A stretch of 20,302 bases of DNA, taken from contig JAFSXH010000282.1 in the NCBI GenBank assembly GCA_017444165.1, forward strand, positions 1 through 20,302, written 5' to 3'. Under the pieces are notes generated by a model that searched no databases, was not told the origin of the DNA, and saw only the letters and a program-made list of their open reading frames with translations. Each line of letters starts with the position of its first letter. Within the stretch, counting starts at the first letter, position 1. The stretch comes from a bacterium. GTDB taxonomy: Bacteria > Vulcanimicrobiota > Xenobia > Xenobiales > Xenobiaceae. Shown here one piece after another: positions 7,256 through 14,693 of the stretch. A program made the translations under genes and the position numbers.

Positions 7256-8086
7256 ATGAGTACTCGTTCTCTCAGTGAAATGATTGAAGAAGCTGTAAAA
7301 GCTATTCGCCAGTACACTGATATTGTTCCAGAGACGGCTATGATCTTAGGTTCGGGTCTTGGCAGTCTGGCTGACCAGGTGGAAAATCCCGTGGAGGTTC
7401 CTTACAAGGATATTCCTGGTTTTTCCGTTTCTACTGTGCATGGTCACGTTGGCTCTATGGTGCTGGGCACTCTGGAGGGGCGCAATGTGGCGATCCTCAA
7501 AGGACGTGTTCATTATTACGAAGGCCACAAAATGGAGAGTATTATCTTCCCTGTGCGTGTTTTGCATGCTCTGGGAGCTAAGACTTTGGTCGTCACTAAT
7601 GCCGCTGGTGGTATCCGTCAAGATCTCAAAGTTGGCGATCTCGTTTTGATAACCGATCATATCAATTTTATGGGTGCAAATCCTCTGGTCGGTCCTAACG
7701 ATGAAAAGATCGGTCCTCGTTTTCCGCCCATGTCTACTGCTTATACACCAGCTTTACAAGAAGTGGCTCGCAAGGTTGCTAAAGAAGTCGGTTTTACTTT
7801 AGCGGAAGGCGTTTACGTAGCTATGTCTGGTCCATCTTATGAGACACCAGCCGAGATTCGTATGTTGGGTAGAATGGGAGCCGATGTTGTAGGTATGTCT
7901 ACAGTTCCTGAGACGATTGCTGCTGCCCATTGTGGTATGCAAGTTGTCGGTATCTCCTGTGTGACTAATGTTTTGCATAAGGGGCCTTCTACTGATACTC
8001 ATGAGGACGTTCTCAAGGCGGCCGCTGAAGCTAAACCTCGTTTTATAAACTTAGTACGTGGAATTGTAAGGGAGTTAGGTAATTAA
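7256..8086 (+). CDS. punA: Purine nucleoside phosphorylase, trimeric (PunA) type
   Basis: This cytosolic enzyme splits purine (deoxy)nucleosides with phosphate into the free base and (deoxy)ribose 1-phosphate. The 276 residues carry the trimeric-family signatures: phosphate loop GSGLG at 32-36, HGHVG near 62-66, GRVHYYEG at 83-90, NAAGG at 115-119, SGPSYETPAE at 191-200 with the purine-binding Glu 196, Met 214, and ISCVTN with the key Asn 238. These line up with the active-site residues of human PNP at a constant small offset. I chose ATG 7256 because AAGGAG is eight bases upstream; the in-frame ATG at 7250 is only two bases from it. The stop is directly followed by the ATG of the pyrimidine phosphorylase gene, so the two are surely co-expressed. 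Confidence 0.95.
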   Translation: MSTRSLSEMIEEAVKAIRQYTDIVPETAMILGSGLGSLADQVENPVEVPYKDIPGFSVSTVHGHVGSMVLGTLEGRNVAILKGRVHYYEGHKMESIIFPVRVLHALGAKTLVVTNAAGGIRQDLKVGDLVLITDHINFMGANPLVGPNDEKIGPRFPPMSTAYTPALQEVARKVAKEVGFTLAEGVYVAMSGPSYETPAEIRMLGRMGADVVGMSTVPETIAAAHCGMQVVGISCVTNVLHKGPSTDTHEDVLKAAAEAKPRFINLVRGIVRELGN

Positions 8087-9397
8087 ATGAATCCTTATCA
8101 GTTTATTCTTAAGAAGCGCAATGGTGGTGAGCACACCGCTGAAGAGATCCGCGAGTTTATTCTCAATTATGCGGCGGACCGTGAAGTTGAAGCTTATCAA
8201 ATGTCAGCATGGTTGATGGCGGTGTGGTTTAACGGTATGACCGTTCCTGAACTCTCCGCTCTGACCCAGGCTATGATCGATTCTGGTGATGTTGTCGATC
8301 TCTCTAGCTTACCTGGCATTAAAGTTGATAAGCACTCTACTGGTGGTGTGGGTGATACCACTACTTTGATCTTGGCTCCTTTGGCGGCGGCGGCTGGTGC
8401 TACTGTGGCTAAGATGTCTGGTCGCGGTTTGGGCCACACTGGTGGAACTCTCGATAAATTAGAGTCCGTTCCTGGTTTGCGCACTAACTTAACTTCTCAA
8501 GAGTTCTTGGATCAGGTCAAGCGTATAGGTTGTGCAGTCATTAGCCAAACTGGCAACTTAGTGCCAGCCGATGGCAAGATGTATGCCTTGCGTGATGTGA
8601 CGGCTACGGTCGATTCCATTCCTTTGATCGCCTCCTCAGTTATGAGTAAGAAGATCGCTTGTGGTGCGGAGTGTATCTTGTTGGATGTCAAGTACGGCCG
8701 CGGAGCTTTCATGGACAACCTTAAAGATGCTCGCGAGTTGGCTCGCCGCATGGTTGATCTGGGTACTCATATCGGCCGCAAAGTTAGAGCGGTTATTTCC
8801 GATATGGATCAGCCTTTAGGAACTTTGATCGGCAACGCCTTAGAGGTGCGTGAGGCTATCGAGATCTTGCGCAATGAGCGTCCTGGTTCGGCTCTGGAGA
8901 CGGTCTCTGTAGAGTTGGCTTCTCACCTTTTGGAGATGGCTGGTATTGCTCCTGATTTGGATTCTGCTCGCAAGAAGATCCGTGAGCTCTTGGTCAGTGG
9001 TGCTGGTCTGCGCAAGTTGGGTGAGATGTTTGCGGCTCAAGGCGGTAATGGTGAGGTCGTCAACGATCTTTCTCTCTTGCCTCAAGCGGCCATTATTGAA
9101 CCCGTTTTGGCTCCTAGATCTGGTTATGTAACCTCTATTCACGCTCAGAAGATCGGTTTCGCCGCTACAGCTTTGGGTGCGGGACGCAAGAAGAAGAGTG
9201 ATCCAGTTGATCCCGCTGTCGGTATCGAAATGGCTCACAGAGTTGGATCGAGGATCGAAGAAGGTCAACCTTTGGCTATTTTACACGCTAACAAGCCAGA
9301 GACTATTGCTGAAGCTAAAGAGCTTATTTTGAGTTCGATTACTATAGGTGATGAACAGGTTGCTCCTCGCAAACTTATCGAGGAAGTTATTGAGTAG
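8087..9397 (+). CDS. pdp: Pyrimidine-nucleoside phosphorylase (Pdp/DeoA family)
   Basis: This enzyme catalyses phosphorolysis of thymidine, uridine and deoxyuridine to free base and sugar 1-phosphate in salvage. The 436 residues match the family length. KHSTGGVGDTTTL at 82-94 is the phosphate-binding signature and MSGRGLGHTGGTLDKLES at 110-127 is the glycine-rich substrate loop. The C-terminal domain with PRSGYVTSIHAQKIG and ALGAGRKKKSDPVDP is typical. The KVDKHSTGGVGD form with TTT is closer to the broad-specificity Pdp of Gram-positive bacteria than to enterobacterial DeoA, but separating the two by eye is uncertain. Its ATG abuts the stop of the purine phosphorylase gene, with AAGGGAG 12 bases upstream. 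A strong terminator follows the stop. Codon use leans to G- and C-ending codons, suggesting good expression. Confidence 0.95.
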   Translation: MNPYQFILKKRNGGEHTAEEIREFILNYAADREVEAYQMSAWLMAVWFNGMTVPELSALTQAMIDSGDVVDLSSLPGIKVDKHSTGGVGDTTTLILAPLAAAAGATVAKMSGRGLGHTGGTLDKLESVPGLRTNLTSQEFLDQVKRIGCAVISQTGNLVPADGKMYALRDVTATVDSIPLIASSVMSKKIACGAECILLDVKYGRGAFMDNLKDARELARRMVDLGTHIGRKVRAVISDMDQPLGTLIGNALEVREAIEILRNERPGSALETVSVELASHLLEMAGIAPDLDSARKKIRELLVSGAGLRKLGEMFAAQGGNGEVVNDLSLLPQAAIIEPVLAPRSGYVTSIHAQKIGFAATALGAGRKKKSDPVDPAVGIEMAHRVGSRIEEGQPLAILHANKPETIAEAKELILSSITIGDEQVAPRKLIEEVIE

Positions 9398-9412
9398 TTC
9401 GTTGTAATTGAG

Positions 9413-9454
9413 TGGCCTCTGTTCATAAATTTTAAGCAGAGGCCAGTTTTTTCT
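9413..9454 (+). terminator. Rho-independent terminator after pdp
   Basis: TGGCCTCTG (9413-9421) and CAGAGGCCA (9437-9445) pair perfectly over 9 bp, extendable by two weaker pairs. After one G comes a run of six T (9447-9452). It starts 16 bases after the pdp stop and closes the phosphorylase transcription unit. Confidence 0.9.
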
Positions 9455-9468
9455 AAAAAGAAGACACA

Positions 9469-9537
9469 ACGCCGAGGACAGATATTTTTTTATAATTAGC
9501 TTGGGGGATTAAAACTATAGTTTGCTAGTGTCGGCGT
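9469..9537 (+). promoter_or_regulatory. Promoter/operator region of the HisRS-like gene
   Basis: A perfect TATAAT stands at 9491-9496, though no good -35 lies 16-18 bases before it. Sixteen bases after it is a perfect 12-bp palindrome, AAACTATAGTTT (9512-9523), placed as a repressor operator would be. Outer inverted repeats ACGCCGA (9469-9475) and TCGGCGT (9531-9537) bracket both and could form a leader stem instead. No T-box conserved element is visible. Confidence 0.4.
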
Positions 9538-9565
9538 GGATGGATTTGGAGAGTAAAAGTATTAA

Positions 9566-11758
9566 ATGAGTAATTATAGTGTGCAAGAGATAAAAGATAT
9601 ACTTGCCTTTGAAGCGGCTCCGTGGCATTTTATGGAAAATGTGGCTATTGAGTTGGCCGATATTTATGGCTACCAGGAGGTCAGGACTCCTATTTTAGAG
9701 AGAGCCGAACTTTTCACCCAGTGTATGGGTAGTAATTCCAATTTGGTTGAGAGAGAACTTTGGGTTATTAATGACAAACAGGGTAAACGTACAGCTTTAA
9801 GGGCTAATATGTTTTTGCCCTCGATGAGAGCTATTGTTGAGCGCGGCATCGGTATGCACAATACTGATCCTGAAAAATTTTATTTCTTAGGACCCGTTTT
9901 GACTAACATCAAAGGTAATGGTCAGGCCGTCAGACAGAGCAATCAATTTGGTGTAGGTTCAGTAGGTTCTTCTCTGCCTAGTTTAGATGTTGAAGCCATG
10001 ATGTTGGCCTATGACTTTTTCAACGCTTTAGGTTTAACTGAGCTGAGAGTTAGACTAAATTCGGTTGGTTGTAAAAAGTGTCGAGCCGAGTATCAGAAGA
10101 CTCTCTACGATTATTATTCGAATCATGCCAATGAGTTATGTGCAAAGTGTGCCAAGCGTTACAAAAATCACTCTATCTGGACGATGGGTTGCAAAGAGAA
10201 GAGATGTCACGAATTATCTCAAGTGGCTCCTTCGATCTTTGGTTGTTTATGTACGGAATGTCGCGATCACTTTGAGGGTGTCAAAGCCTATTTAAAGGAA
10301 TTAAAGATCAACTATTCTCTCTATCCTATGCTCGTTCCCGATGTGGAATTTTGTGATCGTACTGTCTTTGAGATAAGTTGTGGCGAACACGTTTTGGCTC
10401 ATGGTGGACGCTGTGACAGTCTTTACAGTATGATCTGCGATCTGCCTCATACGAACACTTTCCGCTTGCCTGATGGTTGTGATACTATTCCTGCGGTTGG
10501 CTGTACAGTAGATATGGATGCCGTTTTGGAGTCTATAAAAGAGGCTCATTTGGTTCCTGAATTGTCCCGTGAAATAGATGTATGTTTAGCTGGTAGCAGT
10601 CAAAATTCTGTAGCTTTACTTTTACCCGTACTTTATGCTTTGCGTCGCGCTGGCATATATGCTGAATTGGCTTATCCTGAAACTGTGGATGGTACAGCTT
10701 TAGAGACGGCTAGTAAATCATCGGCTAAGTTTGTTATCTACTTGGATGATAGTTCCTTAAATCAGAGAGTCGTTAGATTTAGGGAGAAGGGTGATTTTCG
10801 CGATATACGTTTAAATGATGCTTTAAATCGCATTGGTCGTTATTTTGGCATTAGCGGTTTAGTCGATGAATTGCGTCCTGTGAATGTGCGCAAATTCTCT
10901 ATATCGCGCCGTCAAAATTATTACAATCGTCCAAGTTATGAAATTTTTGAACCGTCTAAACTGGGTATCAATGAATCTTCAGTGGATGAAGAGGTAGAGA
11001 AACAGATGGTTGGTGGTACGAGGCATAAACGCAGATCTGTTTCTAGTAAAGATAAAGTTGCTGAAAATGAAACCGCTAAAAATGAAGCGGAACAGAGCAA
11101 AAAGGAAGAGTCTGCTTCCAGGCACAGTTTGCGATCTCGACGCGGTAATGGTTCTCGCCGTCAGTTACATCGTTCGGAGGACTCTTTGGAAACTGAAGGT
11201 GTTGTTGTAGATGATGTTGGCAGTGGAGATATTGTCGCTGAACTTGAAGAGAGTGCAACTGAAATTGTAAGTTCTGAACCTAAAAATGAGATCATATCAG
11301 AATCACTAGAAGTTGTAGAGGGAGCTTCTAATTTATCTGAAGCTGAAGAGTGCGATCCTGTTGAGGTAGTTGAAGAAGCAGAGAAACCTAGAAAACGTCG
11401 GCGCAGAACTAGCAATGGCGGTCGTCGCTTTGAGGTTGGTGTTTACTCTGATTCTGCTGATGGTAAGGCAGACAATGGGAGAAGTGTCAGTAAAGTTAGG
11501 AGAAGGCAATCTTCTCCTTTAGAGGATTACAGTTATAATAATTCTTACTCTTCTAGTACCAGTTATAATTATGATGATGTAGATCTTTATAAGGACAGCG
11601 ACAGTAATTATCCAGATTATGCTGGCTACTACAGTGATCCTTATGCTTCTAGCTATTCAAAGAGGAGTAGTGGCAGGAGTAGTTATCAATCAAATAACAA
11701 TTCGAGGAGAAATAGCGTTCGCAGACGTTCTTCGCGTTCTATTGGTCGTCATCGTTAA
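9566..11758 (+). CDS. Histidyl-tRNA synthetase-like protein, catalytic residues lost, long disordered tail
   Basis: The protein has 730 residues. Residues 1-330 align with the class II catalytic core of HisRS: GYQEVRTPILERAELF near 35-50, FYFLGP at 105-110, QFGVGSVGS at 127-135, the Cys-rich insert (VGCKKC, LCAKC, GCKEKRC, CLCTEC at 167-232) and TVFEI at 266-270. Residues 337-430 look like the anticodon-binding domain. The residues needed for aminoacylation are gone. LRPE is LRAN, the motif 2 FRxE segment is LTNI, the histidine-A motif RGLDYYT is PDVEFCD, GGRYD is GGRCD, and the motif 3 Arg is absent. It should not charge tRNA. It is not an ordinary HisZ, which lacks the anticodon domain and works with HisG, and no hisG is nearby. 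Residues 431-730 are low complexity, first acidic/basic, then Ser/Tyr/Arg-rich and ending in clusters of Arg. This suggests nucleic-acid binding or condensate formation (inference). It precedes a probable lipoprotein gene by 17 bases. Confidence 0.85.
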   Translation: MSNYSVQEIKDILAFEAAPWHFMENVAIELADIYGYQEVRTPILERAELFTQCMGSNSNLVERELWVINDKQGKRTALRANMFLPSMRAIVERGIGMHNTDPEKFYFLGPVLTNIKGNGQAVRQSNQFGVGSVGSSLPSLDVEAMMLAYDFFNALGLTELRVRLNSVGCKKCRAEYQKTLYDYYSNHANELCAKCAKRYKNHSIWTMGCKEKRCHELSQVAPSIFGCLCTECRDHFEGVKAYLKELKINYSLYPMLVPDVEFCDRTVFEISCGEHVLAHGGRCDSLYSMICDLPHTNTFRLPDGCDTIPAVGCTVDMDAVLESIKEAHLVPELSREIDVCLAGSSQNSVALLLPVLYALRRAGIYAELAYPETVDGTALETASKSSAKFVIYLDDSSLNQRVVRFREKGDFRDIRLNDALNRIGRYFGISGLVDELRPVNVRKFSISRRQNYYNRPSYEIFEPSKLGINESSVDEEVEKQMVGGTRHKRRSVSSKDKVAENETAKNEAEQSKKEESASRHSLRSRRGNGSRRQLHRSEDSLETEGVVVDDVGSGDIVAELEESATEIVSSEPKNEIISESLEVVEGASNLSEAEECDPVEVVEEAEKPRKRRRRTSNGGRRFEVGVYSDSADGKADNGRSVSKVRRRQSSPLEDYSYNNSYSSSTSYNYDDVDLYKDSDSNYPDYAGYYSDPYASSYSKRSSGRSSYQSNNNSRRNSVRRRSSRSIGRHR

Positions 11759-11775
11759 ATTGGAGGTATGAGGTT

Positions 11776-12492
11776 TTGTACAGAAAGTTTACATTAATTT
11801 TTACAGTTGCTTTGATTATCTTCGTTTTGGGCTTGTGTGGTTGTTCTGATGGAGGTGTAAAGCTAGAGTATCAAGCTAAAGTTGGAGAGGTTTTAAAGTA
11901 TAAAACTAGTGTATCCCAGAGTATGGATAATGCTTCTATGGGTGCAATGAGTATGAGCATTTCCACAAATGCAGAGCAGAAGACGACCAAAGTTTCTGAT
12001 AAAGAGATAGAGTATGAAGTTAAATTTATTTCAGGTTCTATGGAAATAAACGGCAAGAAGCAAAATTTGCCTAAAATGCCCACTCAAAAGATTGTTATGG
12101 GTAAGAGTGGACAGGTAATTTCTTGTGGTGACGGTGGTTTGAAAAATGGTGCTTCTGTTTTACCTGAAAATAAGGTGAAAGTTGGAGATACTTGGAAATC
12201 TAGTGACGTTATAGATTTAGATAAAAATACTAAACTTAATGTTGAATATAATTGTAAGTTGGTAGAACTTACAAAGGAAAATGGTCGCGATATAGCTGTC
12301 ATTGAATCTTCTGTAGTTGGCGAGTCTGAAAATGATGGAGCTAAGATGAAGTGTGAAGGCAAGGGCAAGACTAAGTTTGATTATAAGTCTGGCGTATTAG
12401 TCCACGGTGACGTAAGTCAAAAGATAACTATGTCTAAAAATGGCATGAGTTTAAGTTTCAATCAGAGCATGTCTAATGACTTAGTGCAGTAG
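11776..12492 (+). CDS. Probable lipoprotein, DUF6263-like
   Basis: This 238-residue protein begins with a signal peptide: YRK, then a hydrophobic stretch at residues 6-20, then LCGC with Cys 23 as the likely lipidated residue. Cys at the -2 position is unusual for a lipobox. The mature part is beta-rich and polar, with GEVLKYKTSVSQSM, GQVISCGDGG, VKVGDTWKSSD and a C-terminal SQKITMSKNGMSLSF. This pattern resembles the DUF6263 group of secreted proteins of unknown function; that assignment is by eye. The start is TTG 11776 with TGGAGG nine bases upstream. The nearer ATG at 11768 is out of frame and stops at once. It is probably co-transcribed with the HisRS-like gene, though a shared role is not apparent. 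Confidence 0.75.
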   Translation: MYRKFTLIFTVALIIFVLGLCGCSDGGVKLEYQAKVGEVLKYKTSVSQSMDNASMGAMSMSISTNAEQKTTKVSDKEIEYEVKFISGSMEINGKKQNLPKMPTQKIVMGKSGQVISCGDGGLKNGASVLPENKVKVGDTWKSSDVIDLDKNTKLNVEYNCKLVELTKENGRDIAVIESSVVGESENDGAKMKCEGKGKTKFDYKSGVLVHGDVSQKITMSKNGMSLSFNQSMSNDLVQ

Positions 12493-12506
12493 GCCGCTGT
12501 TTTCCA

Positions 12507-12540
12507 TGTTGTAAGCCTTATACTAGAAAGGCTTACAACA
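12507..12540. terminator. Convergent-gene hairpin
   Basis: TGTTGTAAGCCTT (12507-12519) and AAGGCTTACAACA (12528-12540) form a perfect 13-bp stem with an 8-base loop, between the convergent genes ending at 12492 and 12588. No strong T run follows on either strand, only an AAAATTT tract on the plus side, so termination efficiency is uncertain. Position and stem length still favour a bidirectional terminator. Confidence 0.7.
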
Positions 12541-12587
12541 CAAAATTTGTAGGGGTTGGGGAATGAAATGTACGGGGACACAAAACT

Positions 12588-13199
12588 CTACATTGTGTAG
12601 GGATTGTGTTCCTTTTCATATCCGACGGTAGTATTAGGGCCGTGGCCGCAGTAAAGTACAGTATCCTCTGGTAAGGTGTATATTTGAGTGCGGATTGAAT
12701 TTATTAACTGCTGATAATTTCCGCCTATGAAGTCCGTTCTGCCTATGGCTCCCCTAAATATCGTATCTCCACAGAAGGCAACTTTATCACCTACTATTAT
12801 AACTCCGCCTGGGGTATGGCCAGGAACGTGGCGGATCTGCCAATTGAGTTGGCCAATCTGTAAGGCGTCTGAGTAGAAGTGATTAATTTTAGGAACTTTT
12901 GTACAATGCAGTCCTAGCATATGTCCTTGTTCTATGGCGTGTTCCACAAAATCTTTGTCATCTTGGTGGACGTAGAGAGGGACATTTAGACTATCTTGGA
13001 GTTCACGAGCGGCAATTAAGTGATCGCAGTGACCGTGAGTTAGGAGGATAGCCTCTATTTTTAGTCCTCTGTTTTTGCTCTCTTCTAATATTCGAGAAGC
13101 ACTGTCGCCTGGATCTATGACAACGCCTGTATTTTTTTCGTCAAAGACTAGGTAACAATTAGTTGAAAAGTCACCTACAATTATTGTAATTATGTTCAC
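12588..13199 (-). CDS. Metallo-beta-lactamase-fold hydrolase, YcbL/glyoxalase II-like
   Basis: This 203-residue protein has the complete binuclear metal site of the fold: THGHCDH at 54-60, His 128 in PGHTPG, Asp 145 in FCGDTIF, and His 186 in CGHGPNTTVG. The GRTDF segment and the final YEKEHNP match the YcbL-like branch of hydroxyacylglutathione-hydrolase relatives, which act on thioesters such as S-lactoylglutathione; the substrate here is unknown. It is short for classical glyoxalase II (about 250 residues) because the C-terminal helical domain is missing, as in YcbL. No signal peptide is present. The start is GTG, four bases after the stop of the amidase gene, with AGAGG inside the end of that gene, so the two minus-strand genes form an operon. 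Confidence 0.9.
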   Translation of the reverse strand: MNIITIIVGDFSTNCYLVFDEKNTGVVIDPGDSASRILEESKNRGLKIEAILLTHGHCDHLIAARELQDSLNVPLYVHQDDKDFVEHAIEQGHMLGLHCTKVPKINHFYSDALQIGQLNWQIRHVPGHTPGGVIIVGDKVAFCGDTIFRGAIGRTDFIGGNYQQLINSIRTQIYTLPEDTVLYCGHGPNTTVGYEKEHNPYTM

Positions 13200-13203
13200 T
13201 TTC

Positions 13204-14607
13204 TTATACCTCTAATTCGGCGAAGGGGAAGAGTTCTTCGTAGCGTTTGGCAACTTGCAAAATAAAGCGGTCGCTGGAGCGCGGGCCAATTATCTGCAAA
13301 CCTATGGGCAATTTATGGGGGCCAAAACCTACGGGAATAGTTAGGGCTGGCTGTCCCGTTAAATTGAAAGGATAGGTGAAGGGGGTCCAGCCGAATAGAC
13401 TATTGATCTCGTGTCCATTGATACTCTTGGGTCTCTCTAAATCGGTGGAGAAGGCCTCAATGGGCATAGTTGGGGTGATCAGCAGATCGTAACGCTGGAA
13501 GAATTCGTCCATTGTGTAGTACAATTTAGTGCGCTTGATCGAATCTTTGCTGTAGAGATAGGTAGGCAACTTCATACCTTCATCTATGATGTCGGCCATT
13601 TCAGGAGTGAGCAGAGCGCGGGTTTCATCATCCAGAGGAGCGTAGCGCGAGGCGTAAACTGTGTTCCAGATATTTAACTCGATCGGTTCAGGATCTGCTT
13701 CTATAGGCGGGTTTTCTTCGATAACGCTGTAACCTAATTCCGCAAATTTATAAGCCGCCTCTCGGACTATTTTCTCTACATCAGCTTCAATTGGAGCGTA
13801 GTTTAAAGTTGGGCTGTAGGCTATTTTTAACTTATCAGTAGCTTTTTTCGGCCAATCTTTGGGATCTGTACTCAAATTGTCATGACTGCTCGAACCAGCC
13901 AAGACTTCGAAGAGCAATTCTGTATCGGCCACAGTGCGAGCGATTGGCCCTGTATGGCTCAAAGTATAGTAGAGATCGGGAATGGGGTAGCGAGGAACCA
14001 TGGCAAAGCTGGGTTTAAAGCCTACAACGCCGCAAAAACTGGCGGGGATGCGTATGGAGCCTGCTCCATCTGTGCCTTCTGCCAAAGGTATCAATTTAGC
14101 CGCCACAGCACTAGCCGATCCGCCGCTTGAACCTCCGCTGTGTTTGCTTAGATCCCAGGGATTGCGAGTAACTCCAAAGACGCGGTTGTTAGTTATTCCC
14201 TTGTAACCAAACTCAGGTGTATTGGTCTTGCCTACGATGATGGCTCCCGCTTGGCGTATGCGGGTAACTGAAATAGAATCGTGATCGGGAATATAATCTT
14301 TGAGGGTCAAAGAACCGCAAGTTGTGCGCATGCCTTTGGTGTATGAAAGATCTTTTATGGCTACAGGCAGGCCATAAAGTGGGCCGTGAGGTAGAACTTT
14401 TTCAGCTTGGCGAGCTGTCTCTAAAGCACCTTCGGGGTCTAGAGTGATGAAGGCATTTAATTTGGGATTTAAACGATCTATGCGATCTAAGTAGGCAGAG
14501 AGGACTTCCACAGGAGAAAGTTCCTTATTTTGTATGAGCTTAGCCAATTTAGTGGCTGTTAAATTACATATATTATCCATAGCAAAAAATATTTTACTAA
14601 TTTTCAA
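13204..14607 (-). CDS. Amidase-signature family hydrolase
   Basis: This 467-residue amidase carries the Ser-cisSer-Lys triad: Lys 85 in PVAIKDL, cis-Ser 160 in GGSSGGSA, and nucleophile Ser 184 in GAGSIRIPAS, with the expected 24-residue spacing between the serines. N-terminal LTATKLAKLIQNKELSPVEV and C-terminal LTGQPALTIPVGF are typical. GatA is the same family, but no gatB or gatC lies nearby and the sequence reads more like a general amidase (6-aminohexanoate-cyclic-dimer-hydrolase or fatty-amide type). The substrate cannot be told. TTG 14605-14607 has AGGA six bases upstream; the in-frame ATG at 14578-14580 has no binding site but also suits the family N-terminus. It is divergent from the 14694 gene and followed by the MBL-fold gene four bases on. 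Confidence 0.9.
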   Translation of the reverse strand: MKISKIFFAMDNICNLTATKLAKLIQNKELSPVEVLSAYLDRIDRLNPKLNAFITLDPEGALETARQAEKVLPHGPLYGLPVAIKDLSYTKGMRTTCGSLTLKDYIPDHDSISVTRIRQAGAIIVGKTNTPEFGYKGITNNRVFGVTRNPWDLSKHSGGSSGGSASAVAAKLIPLAEGTDGAGSIRIPASFCGVVGFKPSFAMVPRYPIPDLYYTLSHTGPIARTVADTELLFEVLAGSSSHDNLSTDPKDWPKKATDKLKIAYSPTLNYAPIEADVEKIVREAAYKFAELGYSVIEENPPIEADPEPIELNIWNTVYASRYAPLDDETRALLTPEMADIIDEGMKLPTYLYSKDSIKRTKLYYTMDEFFQRYDLLITPTMPIEAFSTDLERPKSINGHEINSLFGWTPFTYPFNLTGQPALTIPVGFGPHKLPIGLQIIGPRSSDRFILQVAKRYEELFPFAELEV

Positions 14608-14637
14608 TCAGTGTCCTGCTTACAATGCAAGGGGGGC

Positions 14638-14665
14638 TTGCTCTTTACACCGAAGGGCAGAGCAA
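14638..14665. promoter_or_regulatory. Inverted repeat in the divergent promoter region
   Basis: TTGCTCT (14638-14644) and AGAGCAA (14659-14665) are perfect 7-bp arms with a 14-base spacer. They lie in the 86-base gap between the divergent amidase and zinc-ribbon genes. The placement suits an operator or a leader stem of the + strand gene. No clear -10/-35 pair was seen. Confidence 0.35.
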
Positions 14666-14693
14666 CTTTGGAGAGATTTGCAGAGGGAGAAGT

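Noticed and set aside
7135..7278. Frameshifted remainder of NrdR
   Set aside because: The open frame after the TAA has none of the expected ATP-cone residues, and the other two frames show none either.
9398..9565. T-box riboswitch ahead of the HisRS-like gene
   Set aside because: No T-box core sequence or specifier-loop layout is visible, and the only terminator belongs to the upstream pdp gene.
9566..11758. HisZ, regulatory subunit of ATP phosphoribosyltransferase
   Set aside because: The protein keeps an anticodon-binding domain and the Cys-rich insert and has a long tail; hisG is absent nearby.
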